From contig JBBBDQ010001294.1 of the NCBI GenBank assembly GCA_037127315.1, forward strand, positions 2,329,001 to 2,393,000: a stretch of 64,000 nucleotides of DNA, read 5' to 3'. The position numbers and the translations under genes were made by a program. Positions 1 through 11,214 of the stretch are shown here, piece by piece. The notes beneath the pieces were generated by a model that did not search any database, was not told the DNA's origin, and worked only from the letters and a program-made list of their open reading frames with translations. The stretch comes from Ascarosepion bandense. Its lineage: Eukaryota; Mollusca; Cephalopoda; Sepiida; Sepiidae. Within the stretch, counting starts at the first letter, position 1. Each line of letters opens with the position of its first letter.

Positions 1-77
1 ATAAAGTCAAACAGAATAGAATTTACTTATGAAATTGAATAATATAATATCTTACCTTTCGTAGATATCAAGCTACG

Positions 78-690
78 CTAGGTACTTTACTCATTTTCGA
101 TATCTAACTTTTATACTTATTTTTTTAAAAATAAAGTTTTCTTGAAGTTTTAATTTAGCTTAACTGAAATGATTGAATTTACTATTTCCAGTAAGCAAAA
201 TACTTTGGTGGAGTCCAAACAGAAATTATATTTATTGGAATCTAAAATTTTGAGATTATAATTTTTTTCAATATTTCGGCCATTTTAGAGCGATCAACAT
301 ATTTGCAAGCAAATGTTAATTTTCTGTTTTAAAAATCTTGTAAAAATAAAATATATATCTGTGACACGTTATTTTTTTTTTAGAAAATTAGCAAATTTAA
401 AGTTAAATTGATCTGATTTTAAACAAATATCACTTGTTTATAGCATGAAATTTAGAATAAAAGTACTTCTTAGACACAATGGTCTGACTCGTTCAAATTT
501 CATGTTGGCGATGACAGCCCTGTCATCCTTCATTTTGCACTTCCGGTCAAGTATGTTTAATTAGAATTGACAAATTTATGAAACCTGCGTGAACGTTTTG
601 TGAGAGAACAACCCTTGAAATACGTGACCTTTTAATGATATGGCATTTATGGACTACGAAATAATTTAAAAAAAAAAATTAAAAGGCAGA
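78..690 (+). mobile_element. GGTACC-TIR element, copy A (truncated)
   Basis: First of about eight copies of an AT-rich, apparently non-coding element (others near 3700, 5120, 13040, 17401, 20090, 21741 and 24720). Shared landmarks in order are a start resembling TAGGTACCTCCACTCATT, the block TTTCCAGTAAGCAAAATAC (199 bp region here), a block with TATAGCATGAAATTTAGAAT, and later copies' 3' parts. Copies that reach both ends finish with the inverted complement of the start, so I infer a non-autonomous DNA transposon with TIRs of about 20 bp. No ORF resembling a transposase is visible. This copy stops near 690, after the block about the CACGTGACC-like motif. Superfamily unknown. Confidence 0.65.
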
Positions 691-792
691 TGTCTGCCCA
701 TAAAAAAAAATGTTTTAATCATTTTTATTTTCACCACCACATTTCAATATGCCATAGATACTTTTAAATTTGTAACATTTTTAGTGATTTTA

Positions 793-870
793 TGTGCGTA
801 GTAATGCAATGGATATGGGCTCCGAATGGAAAATTTGAGAACCGAGTTCGAACTATTTCTGTTTTAGCTT
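793..870 (+). mobile_element. SINE-1 tRNA-like head, isolated
   Basis: A short stretch with an A-box-like GTAATGCAATGGATATGG and a B-box-like GAGTTCGAACT matches the head of the better preserved SINE-1 at 58018. The body is missing. The surrounding 690-1260 is otherwise AT-rich with nothing recognised. Confidence 0.5.
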
Positions 871-1264
871 TTTTTAATTAATTTATTTTTTCTACTTTTA
901 CAGAATAAAGTATAGTATAAAAATACTTTTTTATAAAAAATGTCATTTTTATAAAAAATATAATTTTTATAAAAAATAAAATTCATAATTCCAAGTTTCA
1001 TAAAAACATATAAAATAAAATATCTTGAAGTATTGATTATATCAGATTAAACATAATTTATATTTAAGTATAGGGAATATCAATTTCTGGATTGTAGTAA
1101 TTTTATTCCTTGATACTTGTTTAAATTTAACGCACGCTTTCGATTGAATTGTTTTCTTTTTTAACGGCTTTTTAAATATTTGTAGGTTATTTAAAACCAG
1201 AAAATAAGTTTAGATCGTGTAATCATTTACTAATACAAGTCATATTAATTATACCACAGCTGGA

Positions 1265-1392
1265 TTGGCGATCCATACCTTTTCCATGGGTATTTGCGCC
1301 TAAGTGAATATATAACGATCGTGACTGGAATTAGAACTCGGGCCTCCGATTTCCAATTCTGAATCGTTATCCATTACATCTACGAAACTACA
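1265..1392 (-). mobile_element. SINE-1 head and start of body
   Basis: Read on the minus strand this has a tRNA-like A box (GATGTAATGGATAACG), a B box around GAGTTCTAATTCC, then the SINE-1 landmark TTCACTTAGGCGCAAATACCC. The remainder of the body is absent. Confidence 0.6.
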
Positions 1393-1764
1393 TTGTTGAT
1401 CTATAATCTTGAAGACACCTCATGGGCTACGCGTTATTTTTGTTATGTTTCAGCCAAAAGTAAGCATTATTTTTACAAAATCGAGTTATTCATTAAATTT
1501 TCTGATTTAGTTTAAAAGAAATATCTGGAAAAAATATTATATTTTTAAAATTTGTTGATACGTCGACAAATGACCATGGCAATATTTTTAAAATGCCCAG
1601 AATTTTATTTACATACATAAATTTTCTCTTCTTTTTTCTTTTTTCTTTCTTTTTTTAACCTGTGTATTAACTAAATAACTATTCCCAACTTTAACGTATA
1701 TAATATCTCTGGATTCATTTTATTATCAGTTCCCAAGTAGGCGTCGATGCAATAAGAAATCTGC

Positions 1765-2620
1765 TGCTTTGGAAAGGACGTAGAATCTGTGGTGGACTAG
1801 AGTAAGAAATGGTTCATAAATTTTAATGCTCTCAAAACGAAGCAGCTATCCCTTAACCATTATAGAGAAACTTTCCTAAATGGATCATGCTAGTCTCCCA
1901 GAAAGCAAGACACTTCGACTTCCCAGCGTCACTCTTTCAGTCGACCTGAAGTGGAATGACTTATCGAATCAATAGCTACATCTACTGTTAGGTAAGTTGG
2001 GTCACTGTGTCGGGCTAGAGAGCTTTTTCTCGTCAGAGCCCATATTGCACATATACATTCGTCCATAAATATCTACCATTCGTCCGTGCATTGAATACTG
2101 TTGTCATATCTAGTCGGGTGTTCCTGCTATTCATCGTGAGGCTCTCAGCAAATCAATACCGATTTGACAGCTTGACTTCAGTCACTTTATTACTGACGGG
2201 ATGTGGCTTCCCTCTGTCTTATCTACAAATATTTTTACTGCACGGCTTCTGCTTTGACGAGCTTATCTCCCTGATTCCCCGTCAACACGAATTTACTCGT
2301 GCTACTAGGTTGCACCCTTTTACAGTCGAAACGGTCAAATGTAACAGTCACTTCTACTCGAACAGTTTCTTTCCTCGAATTTGCAGCCTGCGGAACTCCC
2401 TTCCGTATACTTGCTTCCCTGATAGCTACGATCTCCAAAAGTTTAAGTGCAACAACAATTGCCATTTTTTATCTCCTTCATTCCTGTCTTTCTTTTATTC
2501 TTCCCGCGACACCCCCTGTAGCTTGTTCTCCATTTTTTTTTTTTTTGCTCTCTTCTCACTCCATCCGCTTGCGCACCCCTTGCTTGGAGTGAAACGATTA
2601 TAAAAAAATATATAATATTT
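1765..2620 (+). pseudogene. LINE-A 3' half (reverse transcriptase C-terminal region), broken
   Basis: The DNA aligns by eye with the LINE-A copy at 51,890-52,780: the segment encoding WDKKW..FNASKTK, the following ESKMLRLLGL-like segment, and the C-terminal region ending in LWNSLP-like text. Stops and frameshifts occur throughout; the longest surviving frame is 170 codons at 2091-2603 but it does not follow the ancestral frame all the way. The end carries the family tail TTGCTTGGAGTGAAACG then A-rich sequence near 2610. Confidence 0.75.
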
Positions 2621-2649
2621 TTGATTACATTTCAGTTTCAAATAGACGA

Positions 2650-2735
2650 TCAAGGACAAAACTTATTAAGAGCTACAACGAACACGAAGATGTAGATGGC
2701 TATGATCGCTTATGTCCTGAAGAACGATGAGTGGG
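2650..2735 (+). mobile_element. LINE-B 3' terminal fragment
   Basis: TATGATCGCTTATGTCCTGAA matches the highly conserved 3' end of LINE-B (compare 56,780). Only the last ~80 bp remain. From here to 3000 nothing else is recognised. Confidence 0.5.
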
Positions 2736-3023
2736 TAAATTAAAAAAATGTTTAAATCTTAGTTTTATTGTATTTTATGGTGCAAAATTAATTTCTGTAA
2801 TGAAGAATTTAATGTGTCATTTTTTATGAGTATTATTTCAAATATAATTAACAAGATGAACTAATTATATGAAATTAATTTCTTTAAACACTCTGAAAAT
2901 TTGATGTAATTGGAAGAAGTGGATAACTTGGCTGTAAAATACACATTATAAAGTAATGTATTTTCTTGATTATAACATAGTGTTGCCATATTAAAAAATT
3001 AGAAATATGAGACTCAATTAAAG

Positions 3024-3024
<1 letters not shown>

Positions 3025-3090
<66 letters not shown>
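3025..3090. repeat. (CT)n-(AT)n compound microsatellite
   Basis: A run of CT repeats passes directly into AT repeats. The next 500 bp (3090-3600) are AT-rich and without recognisable features. Confidence 0.95.
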
Positions 3091-3596
3091 ATGCTTATTT
3101 GGGCAGCAACCTTCCTTTTAAGCATGTTTCATTTAAAATGACCGACAAGGATCATTTTATTAGTTTTTTTATTTCATTTTTCCAGTATTCGAACATGTTT
3201 CCTTTTACTGATGATAAGGAATATAAAAATGTTCTGTAATTATTTTTTCCAAGTGCTTTCAGCTGCTTCTCTAGCCATTTTCAAGGGTGTTATATTTCCG
3301 CTGTTGTTATTTTTACTCATGCTTTGACTCTAACGTAATTTTTTTTTTTAAATAGCGTTTTTTCAAAGCTCTCACAGTATGTGACTGAAAATCGAGTAAG
3401 CATCTTTCTATTTGAAAAAAAACTTTCAATACTTCATTTTCACTATTAAATAATGTAAGGTTGAGGCGAGAGAGAATTGTTTGACATATAGTTCCTCTCT
3501 TATAGCAAGATACTTTTGATATTATGATTTAAATAGTACTCTTGTATTTTCAGCCATAATTTTAAATTTTCTTTAAGGGTTCTTGTAAAGTATGGG

Positions 3597-3597
<1 letters not shown>

Positions 3598-3642
<45 letters not shown>

Positions 3643-3690
3643 GTATGCATATCTATGTGTGTGTGTGGGGGTGTGTGTGGGTGTGTGATT
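3598..3690. repeat. (AT)n-(GTAT)n-(GT)n compound microsatellite
   Basis: AT dinucleotides pass into GTAT and then GT/GGGTGT repeats. Confidence 0.9.
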
Positions 3691-3699
3691 TCATTATAT

Positions 3700-4090
3700 T
3701 TCTGATAGGGACCTCAACTAATTCGCGATACATAAGATTCAAAATGAATTTCTTAAATCAAAAAGCTTCTTGGAAATTTCATTTTAGCTTTAATTAAAAG
3801 CTAAAGGATTAAATTTCCTATTTCCAGTAAGCAAAATACACTGGTGTCTTTCAAACAGAAATTATATTGATTAGAATCGATTTTTTTTTTTTTTTTTGGC
3901 TAAAATAGCTGGTTAGCACCCTTTCTTTAGACGTCTTTCATCGTAATGTAATTCTATGTCTCAAAAAGCCTCTCAAAAGTAAAATATACTTTTCTGAAAT
4001 TTAATTTGAAGAATAGTAGCTGATTTAATGTATAATTAATCTGATTTGAAATAAATAATATTTACTTTTAATTTAAAATAACACAGAATT
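3700..4090 (+). mobile_element. GGTACC-TIR element, copy B (5' part)
   Basis: Starts with AGGGACCTCAACTAATTCG, a diverged version of the family terminus, followed by the block with TTTCCAGTAAGCAAAATACA. It fades out before the SINE at 4140. Confidence 0.6.
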
Positions 4091-4139
4091 GTATTTTAAA
4101 AATAAACAATAGCTGTATTTTTTAGCCTACAGTGGCCAT

Positions 4140-4330
4140 TCCTTCTTGAAGTTATGGGTTAAATAACAGGACAGATTGGGTTCTATAGACTTGGTTGGCA
4201 ACCAATCTACCGCAGAAAGCAATGGCAACCTACTGCGGGATTATTTTCTGCCCAGTCAGTCATGTCTCTTTCGAGACATGATCGCCCAAGCGTGTATCAC
4301 GTATGGCACTTAACAGACTGACAGTGGCCA
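4140..4330 (+). mobile_element. SINE-1 body
   Basis: Contains the family body: GTTATGGGTTAAATAACAGG, the block GCAATGGCAACCTACTGCGG, the perfect hairpin TCATGTCTC-TTTC-GAGACATGA and the 3' block ATCACGTATGGCACTTAAC. The tRNA-like head is absent. Confidence 0.85.
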
Positions 4331-5118
4331 TGTTTACCTTACTGACTAGTGTTGACAGATCATGACAACTTTTGTTGTTCTACGGAGACTTCATCTGTTA
4401 ACATATTTTTTTTAAAAAATGGCGTGAACGCAATTTTTATATAATTTAAAAATTTTATATATGAATAAAATACAAAAAAAATGTCTTTCATTAAAGATGA
4501 AGAAAGAAAACTTTATAAAAAGCAAGCAAAAAAAAAAATCAAAATAGTTTATTAACAAACTTTAATTTGTAAGCAAAACTGAGTGTACTTGTAATCTTTC
4601 TGTTTCAGACAATGGGTTTTTATGCTGACTAAAATTTTTGAAATGGTGTACGTGTGTATAACCCTTTTTTAGCCTTTAAAATTTTCTCGTATTATGCGTA
4701 AGAAAATACAGTATATTTTTCTAGAAGTAGCGCGTATGGATGTGCGTGGGGCGTAGTGCTTATCGGTGTGTCAAATTTAAATACGTCTTATCAAGCTATC
4801 TTTTCTTCTCCCTTTTCCTCCCCTGCTAGGAGAGCAAACTGCAAGTACTAGACGTAGTTGCTAATCAAGCTTGGAAAAATGCACTCTGAATTCAAAACGG
4901 GTGGGAGTGAAGCTAGTCCCTCCCACCCATAAATTACCTGCTTGCTACAGAAGTCACAACAGCAACAGCTAGCGTGATGAAGTTGTTTGTCGTGGTAATG
5001 TACATCATGTGGAATCATTCTTGGTGTTTGGGAATTTAAGGCAAAATATATTTTATAAATGAATACATTTTATAATAGATTACTTATTTGAACTTAACTA
5101 TCAACAACGAGAGACGTC
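4330..5118. other. No gene seen; short GC-rich hairpin inside
   Basis: AT-rich sequence without coding signals. It contains a perfect 9-bp inverted repeat, GGGTGGGAG at 4899-4907 and CTCCCACCC at 4920-4928, with a 12-base loop. It stands out against the AT-rich background. Confidence 0.5.
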
Positions 5119-5119
5119 A

Positions 5120-5957
5120 CGGTAAAGTAGGTACCTCCACCCATTTTTCAATCCCTAAGTTTTAAAGAGAATTTTAAAAATTCTTGCAGCTTCCATTTTA
5201 GCTTTAACCGAATGCTAAACGATTAAATTTACTATTTCCAGTAAGCAAAATACTCTGATGTATTTCAAATAGAAAGTGCATTGATTGAAATCTCAACTTT
5301 TTAGAGTTTTCAAAAAGTTTTCATTTTTTTCGTCCGTAAACAAGCGTTAATTCTCGGTTTTAAAAATGCTGCTAAAATATACACTTCAGACATGTTATTT
5401 TTGGAAAATTAGCAAATTTAAAGTTCAATTAATCTGATTTGAAACAAGTATGACTTGTTTATAGCATGAAATTTAGAATAAAATGTATTTCATAATCACG
5501 AAGATCATATACTTCTGACCTGTGAAATGAGTCATGACAGCCAGATGTGGGGGATAAGCTAAGAATTGTTAACCACAATTGACATAATCGTCCAAACTTT
5601 TTCTCTAAGGGGAAGAAACTGTGAAACGCGTCAGCTTTTAATGTAATATTCGAAGTATCATACTTAAAAAAAAAAAAAAGAACCTTCACACACACAATAT
5701 TTAAAAGTTATTTTAAATATCTTTTGGCTCGAAGATTTGTATTAACATTTTAAATTTTTGATTAGTAAATATAGTCTGCACTTAATAACATAACCACGAC
5801 AAGGCATTGAAGAATTTAAAAATGTTTTTGAAACTTTATAAATAATTATAATCAAAAAAGAAAAAATGAAAATAATTCTTGTAAAAATTCGTTATTTATC
5901 GAATATATTTTTTTATCAGACTATAATATCTTTTCATATATATATATATAGAGAGAG

Positions 5958-6014
<57 letters not shown>

Positions 6015-6112
6015 TGATATTAATATAGATAGTTAGATATTGCTTTTAATAAATATATATTAAAAGAAATCAATATTATATACCTCGATATTGTTTTATA
6101 TACATACATACA

Positions 6113-6147
<35 letters not shown>

Positions 6148-6289
6148 GTATGTATTTATGTATGTATATAAAACAATATCGAGGTATATAATATTTATTT
6201 CTTTTAATATATAAAAAGCAATATCTAACTATCTATATCAATATCTATATATCTATATCTTTATCTATATCTATCTATCTATCTATCTA

Positions 6290-6341
<52 letters not shown>

Positions 6342-7210
6342 GCAATATCTAAAGCTTATTTAATTGAAAAATGTCATAGTTTTATTTCATTTTTTATTTT
6401 ACTATTCGAAGATGTTAAATAAAAAAGAAAAAAATACAGGATTTTAATTTCCTAAGGAGTCCTGCGTTTAACCAATAAAACAAATTTCCAAAACAGAATT
6501 TAATCTATTGGAATATTATGAAATTACGTGTTGGTTATGGATGGAAGAGAAGAGATGTAAAAAAAAATATTTTTATCAAGATTTTCTAAAAATGATAATT
6601 TCAAAAATAATTTTTCATTCATTTGTGAATAAGTCAAAAAACTGTTTTCTCTTCAGACTATTATATCCTTAATATATATTGTTTATGAAAGTGATTAAAA
6701 TTTTATCTCAATAAAACATGGCATAGGTTTTTTGCATTTTTTTATTTTTATTATTTTTACTTTACAGAGCAGATTTTTTGGAAAGAAGCGACTGTTTGAA
6801 AGAAAAAATAGATTATTTACAATCCCCAATGAGCCTGCATTTAACTAATAAAACCGATTCTCCAAACAAAATTTAATTTCTAAAAAATTACTTGATTGGT
6901 GGGTAAGAGATGTAAAAAATATTATTACCAAGATTTTATAAATTAATGATTTCAAAAATAATTTCACTCACTTCATTCAATCCTGAAAGTTCTTATTAAA
7001 ATCAAACAATTATTTAATTTTTTGCGAGAATTTCCAGTTTAATGTGTTTTTCATCGGAAAAAAAATTAATTTCGCAATACTACATTCCATAGCAAACTTT
7101 GGTAAAAACTTGGTCACACGCTAAAGACAAAAAAGTAAAAACAAATACTTTTATCAAAATTTCGAACGTGTTAGAAGGAATTAAAAAAATAATAAAATAA
7201 TTAAAATCTG
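5120..7210 (+). mobile_element. GGTACC-TIR element, copy C, with internal satellites and duplication
   Basis: Begins with GTAGGTACCTCCACCCATTT and carries the family blocks through the TATAGCATGAAATTTAGAAT segment. A large satellite palindrome at about 5936-6345 interrupts it. The segment AAATGTCATAG...GAGATGTAAAAAA then appears twice (about 6370-6640 and 6650-7000), so either the copy duplicated internally or two copies are nested. The 3' terminus was not clearly found. Confidence 0.65.
5936..6345. repeat. Large composite palindrome of microsatellites
   Basis: Left to right: (AT)n, (GATA)n, a unique arm of about 85 bp (6018-6100), (CATA)n, then (TATG)n, the reverse complement of the unique arm (about 6158-6235), (CTAT)n and (AT)n. 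The arms share TACCTCGATATTGTTTTATA and its complement with few differences. The order of microsatellites is mirrored too, so the whole is one inverted duplication. Confidence 0.85.
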
Positions 7211-7416
7211 GTTATTGTACTATAAATCGCGGACATAGTAATTTTGAAATAATTAATAGATATTTATTTCAATCAAGATTATTTCATATCATCATATTAT
7301 ATTTTTAGTGGATAAATGACTTTTAGTACACTACAGAATCTTGTTTTCTTTTAATAGTGAAATTGTTGGTTTGAGCAACTAAAAATCTTAAAATTCAATT
7401 TTCTTTATTCAGCTAC

Positions 7417-7438
7417 ACACACTGAGACACTAACACAC

Positions 7439-7488
<50 letters not shown>

Positions 7489-7518
7489 TTCGTCTAGATT
7501 CGTTTTGTTTTTGTTATC

Positions 7519-7590
<72 letters not shown>

Positions 7591-7592
7591 GT
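7417..7592. repeat. (CA)n, (AT)n and (GT)n tracts
   Basis: CA repeats at 7434-7487, AT at about 7519-7540 and GT at about 7541-7578. Apparent ORFs here are only repeat translations. Confidence 0.95.
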
Positions 7593-7766
7593 CGCTCGGC
7601 ATAAAAACAAGTTCAAATTTCCATAATCTAATATAGGTTTAACTTAATTAGCTAGTAAATTTCCATATACTCACTCCTTTTTCATTTTTCTAAATTGAAA
7701 GTATAGCTAATTGTAATTTCGATTTTTCCCTTCTATAGTCTCTACACACTTATTGTTTATGATTTA

Positions 7767-7946
7767 CTAGCAGTATAGCCCGGCGTTGCTCGGGTGTAAT
7801 GAAAGCTTTAAAACTAATCCATGGTCCTGGAGCTCAGACTCAGCCTAAAGAATATTTGTGCGAAGTTTGGTGAGAATCGGATAAAAATTGTGGATTTTTA
7901 TAAAGGACATACAGACAGATAAACAGACACACACACAAACATCTTG

Positions 7947-7993
<47 letters not shown>

Positions 7994-8252
7994 CTATTTT
8001 CTGCACTATTGTAAGAACTACAACCTTGAAACTTCTGAATATCGTTTCTTATGTCTTTGTCTATGAGTGTATCAAATTTGATTAAAATCGGACCACTCCT
8101 TATATAACCCGATTTTTTCGATTATCGATTTTCGATATTTATCGGGGGTACCTCGACACAAAACCTAGCTAAGAACACTCGAGAACGCTTATAGTACAAC
8201 TGTGTAAATTTTTTTAAAAATCGGTTCAGCCGTTTCGGAGTTTATAGGTAAC

Positions 8253-8303
<51 letters not shown>

Positions 8304-8329
8304 AATTTTTGTTTATAAATAAGTTTAGA
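7767..8329 (-). mobile_element. Non-autonomous Helitron, copy 1
   Basis: Read on the minus strand the element starts with TCTAAACTTATTTATAAAC and ends with a hairpin (CCCG...CGGG, 7779-7794), eight bases and CTAG, followed by T. The base before the 5' TC is A. This is the Helitron pattern: 5' TC, a 3' hairpin just before CTRR, insertion into an AT dinucleotide and no target duplication. The interior carries (CA)n, (TA)n and a motif close to AACGGCTGAACCGATTTT. No Rep/helicase is encoded. A second copy lies at 40,146-40,803 with the same ends. Confidence 0.8.
7948..7990. repeat. (TA)n inside Helitron copy 1
   Basis: About 20 TA units. The sister copy at 40,480 has only a few, so the tract expanded after the copies separated or contracted in the other one. 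Confidence 0.9.
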
Positions 8330-8449
8330 TATGAACTCTCCCCTACACTATGATCTCAACAGCTTTCTCTCCATGTATCCATTACACCCCTTTATCTATG
8401 TTTCAATGTTATTATTAAACTCCTTTTTTTTATTTCTCCTTTAATTTTA

Positions 8450-8610
8450 TATTAATATTTAATTTGTCTACGCCCCCTTTCAACCAAATGGTTAAAAGTA
8501 ATTTAGGGTACAAATATCTCTAACTAATTGAAAAACACTTAGCAAAATGTTTAATAAAAATACCTTGAAATTATTGTTCTTTAACGTTTATTTTTAATTT
8601 TACTAATTAT
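8450..8610 (+). mobile_element. PLE fragment duplicated downstream
   Basis: TTCAACCAAATGGTTAAAAG and the next 100 bp recur at 9400-9520. The longer copy leads into a recognisable PLE endonuclease, so this is a truncated copy of the same part. 8610-8915 shows nothing else. Confidence 0.55.
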
Positions 8611-8917
8611 TTATTTTAATTTTTTAACGTTTATTTTTTAATTTTATACTAAAGTAGAGCTAGAAAACTTATGGAGTGTTTAAGAGCCTAAATCTAAAAA
8701 TAACTATTAGCACCAAAATAAAATGCAAATTATAACTTTAATCAACAATACACAATAACCCTATAGAAAAGCTAATAGCAATCTTCTATATATCCAACCT
8801 AAACCATCCGCCTTCTATCATTAAACAAATACCCCAATCCATTGAGAAATAAACCAGTAGAAACCCTACAAACAAAAAATATTCTGCGAACATATCAAAT
8901 TTTGAAAGATAGTGGTT

Positions 8918-9345
8918 ATAAATGCCTCGATCACTGGTGCCGCCTAAGCACGAATTTACACGAGATACTAGATTAGCAACTAGGTCCCACCCTTTTACAG
9001 TTAAACAAATAAGATGTAACCGTAAATTCTTCTCCAACAGCTTCTTTTCTCGCGCTTCCCGCCTGTGGAACTCCCTTCCACAAGTCTGCTTTCCCGACAG
9101 TTACAATCTCCAGGTGTTTAAATGTAGGGTCAATAGACACCTCCTATCACACTAACTCCCAACTATTCTCACAACACTCTCATCTACCCAACCCTCATTC
9201 TCGGTATCCTTACCCGCGTATCACCCACCCTCTGACATTTCCTATATTTAATCATCCTTTCTCCACTCTACGTAGCCCCCTGCGTAGTAGTGGCAGTGAC
9301 ATGCCTTGCTCGGGGTGAAACGCTTATAAAAATTCTTATTCTTAT
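8918..9345 (+). pseudogene. LINE-A C-terminal fragment and 3' end
   Basis: A 77-codon frame (8922-9155) reads PPKHEFTRDTRLATRSHPF, then NSFFSRASRLWNSLP, the LINE-A C-terminus. The 3' untranslated part ends in CTTGCTCGGGGTGAAACGC followed by A-rich sequence. It sits between the two duplicated PLE segments. Confidence 0.85.
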
Positions 9346-9384
9346 GATAGAATAAATAGTAAAAAAAAATCGTAGAAAAATCAT

Positions 9385-10290
9385 TTGGTATACACCTGCT
9401 TTCAACCAAATGGTTAAAAGTAATTTGGGACAGAAAATTTCTCCAACTAATCGAAAAACACTTCCCACAAAATAATACACTTAACAAAATTTTTAATAAA
9501 AATTCGTTAAAATTAGAATATTGTTGTAATGATAATTTGGAAAGAATTATAAAAAAAAACATAATCAATAAATACTAAACTAACATTCATACCAGGAACA
9601 AAAAAATGATTAAACAAATAAAAGAAAAATAAAGAAAAATAAAGAAAGATTTTGTAATTGCAGAAATCCATAAAAACTGTCCATTAAATAATAAATTCCT
9701 TACTAAGTTTGTAATTTACCAATGCGCTATCTCATCGACAAAGAATCTATTTATTAAAAAAAATTACACAGGTAGCACAAAAATTAATTTTAATCTAAGG
9801 TTGAACCAACACCTTTATTCCTTTAAGAACAACAATTACAGAAACCAGACCTCTTTAGCTAGGTATTTCTGACACTTAAAGGAAACTAATAAAACCTCCA
9901 CGGTAAACTGGAAAATATTTGAAAATAAAAAAGCAGAAATATGTAGGTCATTAAACGACCCATGTCCTTTGTACTTACATGAAAAGTTATATTTTATCAT
10001 AAGAATAAAAAATAAAATTTTACAAAACTTTAGAAATTAAATGACTGCGTTCTAAAGACACTGTTTAAACTTGACACTAGATAATAAATAAAATTTAGAA
10101 AAATGATTAGAATTTAGAAAACATAAAGAAATATAAACATTAATATACATGACTAAAATCGATAAAATAACTAGTTAAAAATAACTATATAAAATAATGA
10201 TTTATTACTATGTTTTTATTCAAACAAATTGTTTTTAAAGAAGTAAAAAACAAAATAAAAAACTAAAAAGGTAAGGTGGGCGCGAATAAT
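9385..10290 (+). pseudogene. Penelope-like element: end of RT linker and GIY-YIG endonuclease, broken
   Basis: Across frameshifts the plus strand reads CPLNNKFLTKFVIYQCAIS, KNYTGSTKINF, NQTSLARYF and LNDPCPLYLHEKLYF. These follow the order of PLE endonuclease domains: a CPL..N.CLT cysteine motif, the Y.G degraded version of YIG, the F..R..H helix and the C..CL.EK segment. PLE proteins couple a telomerase-like reverse transcriptase to this domain. The reading frame is broken and G replaces part of the catalytic motif. The PLE 3' end seems to continue after the SINE at 10,298-10,485. Confidence 0.75.
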
Positions 10291-10297
10291 AATAAAA

Positions 10298-10485
10298 ATA
10301 GTCAGTTAAGTGCCATACGTGAAACACACTTGGGCGATCATGTCTCGAAAGAGACATGATTGACTGGGCAGAAGATTATCCCGCAGTAGGTTGCCATTGC
10401 TTTCTGCGGTAGACTGGTTGCCAGCCAAGGCTACAGAACCCAATCTCTCCTGTTATTTAACCCATAACTGGAAGGAAGAGACGGA
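10298..10485 (-). mobile_element. SINE-1 body inserted in PLE
   Basis: Reverse complement of the SINE-1 body, including the conserved hairpin at 10,341-10,362 and the motif GGTTGCCATTGCTTTCTGCGG. PLE-like sequence lies on both sides. Confidence 0.85.
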
Positions 10486-10489
10486 AAAA

Positions 10490-10776
10490 TAGATAGTAGG
10501 AGTCGTATATAAAAATAGAGGAAATAGCAAAAACTTGATGCCCTTTTAGCACAGACACGTTAAAAATAAGTATATGACCCTATAATTTGAGAACCTAACC
10601 AGAAGCTATTTATACCTTGTAAATAAAAAAAAATACAAAATAAAAAACCTCACTTTTGAGAATTAAATAAATCCGTTATACACCCCAAAAATGATCGCTT
10701 GAAGATGGCGTCATAGAAAAAATATGACTCCGAAACATGGAAAATTCTGGGTTGTGAAAATGTTAAATAATGATAT

Positions 10777-10778
<2 letters not shown>
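10490..10778 (+). mobile_element. PLE 3' region with degenerate hammerhead-like motif
   Basis: AT-rich continuation of the PLE. Near its end TTGAAGA is followed by a hairpin (GTCATA/TATGAC) and CCGAAAC, a CUGAnGA-stem-GAAA arrangement with the first C changed to T. A (TA)n tract follows, as at other PLE 3' ends in this window. Confidence 0.5.

Positions 10779-10820
<42 letters not shown>
10779..10820. repeat. (AT)n
   Basis: Pure AT dinucleotide run. Confidence 0.95.
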
Positions 10821-10821
<1 letters not shown>

Positions 10822-10947
10822 CAAGAAAGTGAAAGAACACATAGATTAAAACCCACTGTTCATGAATTTACTTTTATTAAGAATGTTCGATACTGAGTAG
10901 AGGTTAATATTGTAATTTTGTTATTACAATGGTTTATAAAAGCATTA

Positions 10948-11005
10948 TATCACTACACAAAAATGTTCTTGTTTCAGAACAATGCTGTTCTTCTTCAGGT
11001 GATAT
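10948..11005 (-). ncRNA. Candidate type I hammerhead ribozyme
   Basis: On the minus strand: stem I ATATCAC (5') pairs with GTGATAT (3') at the ends; the core CUGAAGA is at 10,998-10,992; stem II AGAACA/UGUUCU has the tetraloop GCAU; then GAAA at 10,975-10,972; a short stem III ACA/UGU; and UA just before the stem I 3' strand, which would be the cleavage site (after A at 10,954). All invariant core bases (CUGAnGA, GAAA, UH) are present in one copy. Short stem III is typical of the hammerheads known from PLEs. One weakness is an A-U rather than G-C first pair of stem II. Activity is unproven. Confidence 0.6.
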
Positions 11006-11214
11006 GTTAAAATAAATAGTGAAAATGATTTTTTTTGAAAATGTAAGATGAATTAATGGTTATTTAGAAAATTAGGTGTGTCAATATTGTTCAATCAAAA
11101 ATTAAAATTAAGTAACGATGGAGTTTAAGATAAAGGTCTCGAAAGGAAGGAGGATGGCATGTCACTTTAATTTTGTCTGGATAAGATACATAATGGGAGC
11201 ATAGATATTTTCTA

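Noticed and set aside
7405..7602. 65-codon frame with H/T and C/V runs
   Set aside because: Translation of (CA)n and (TA)n microsatellites.
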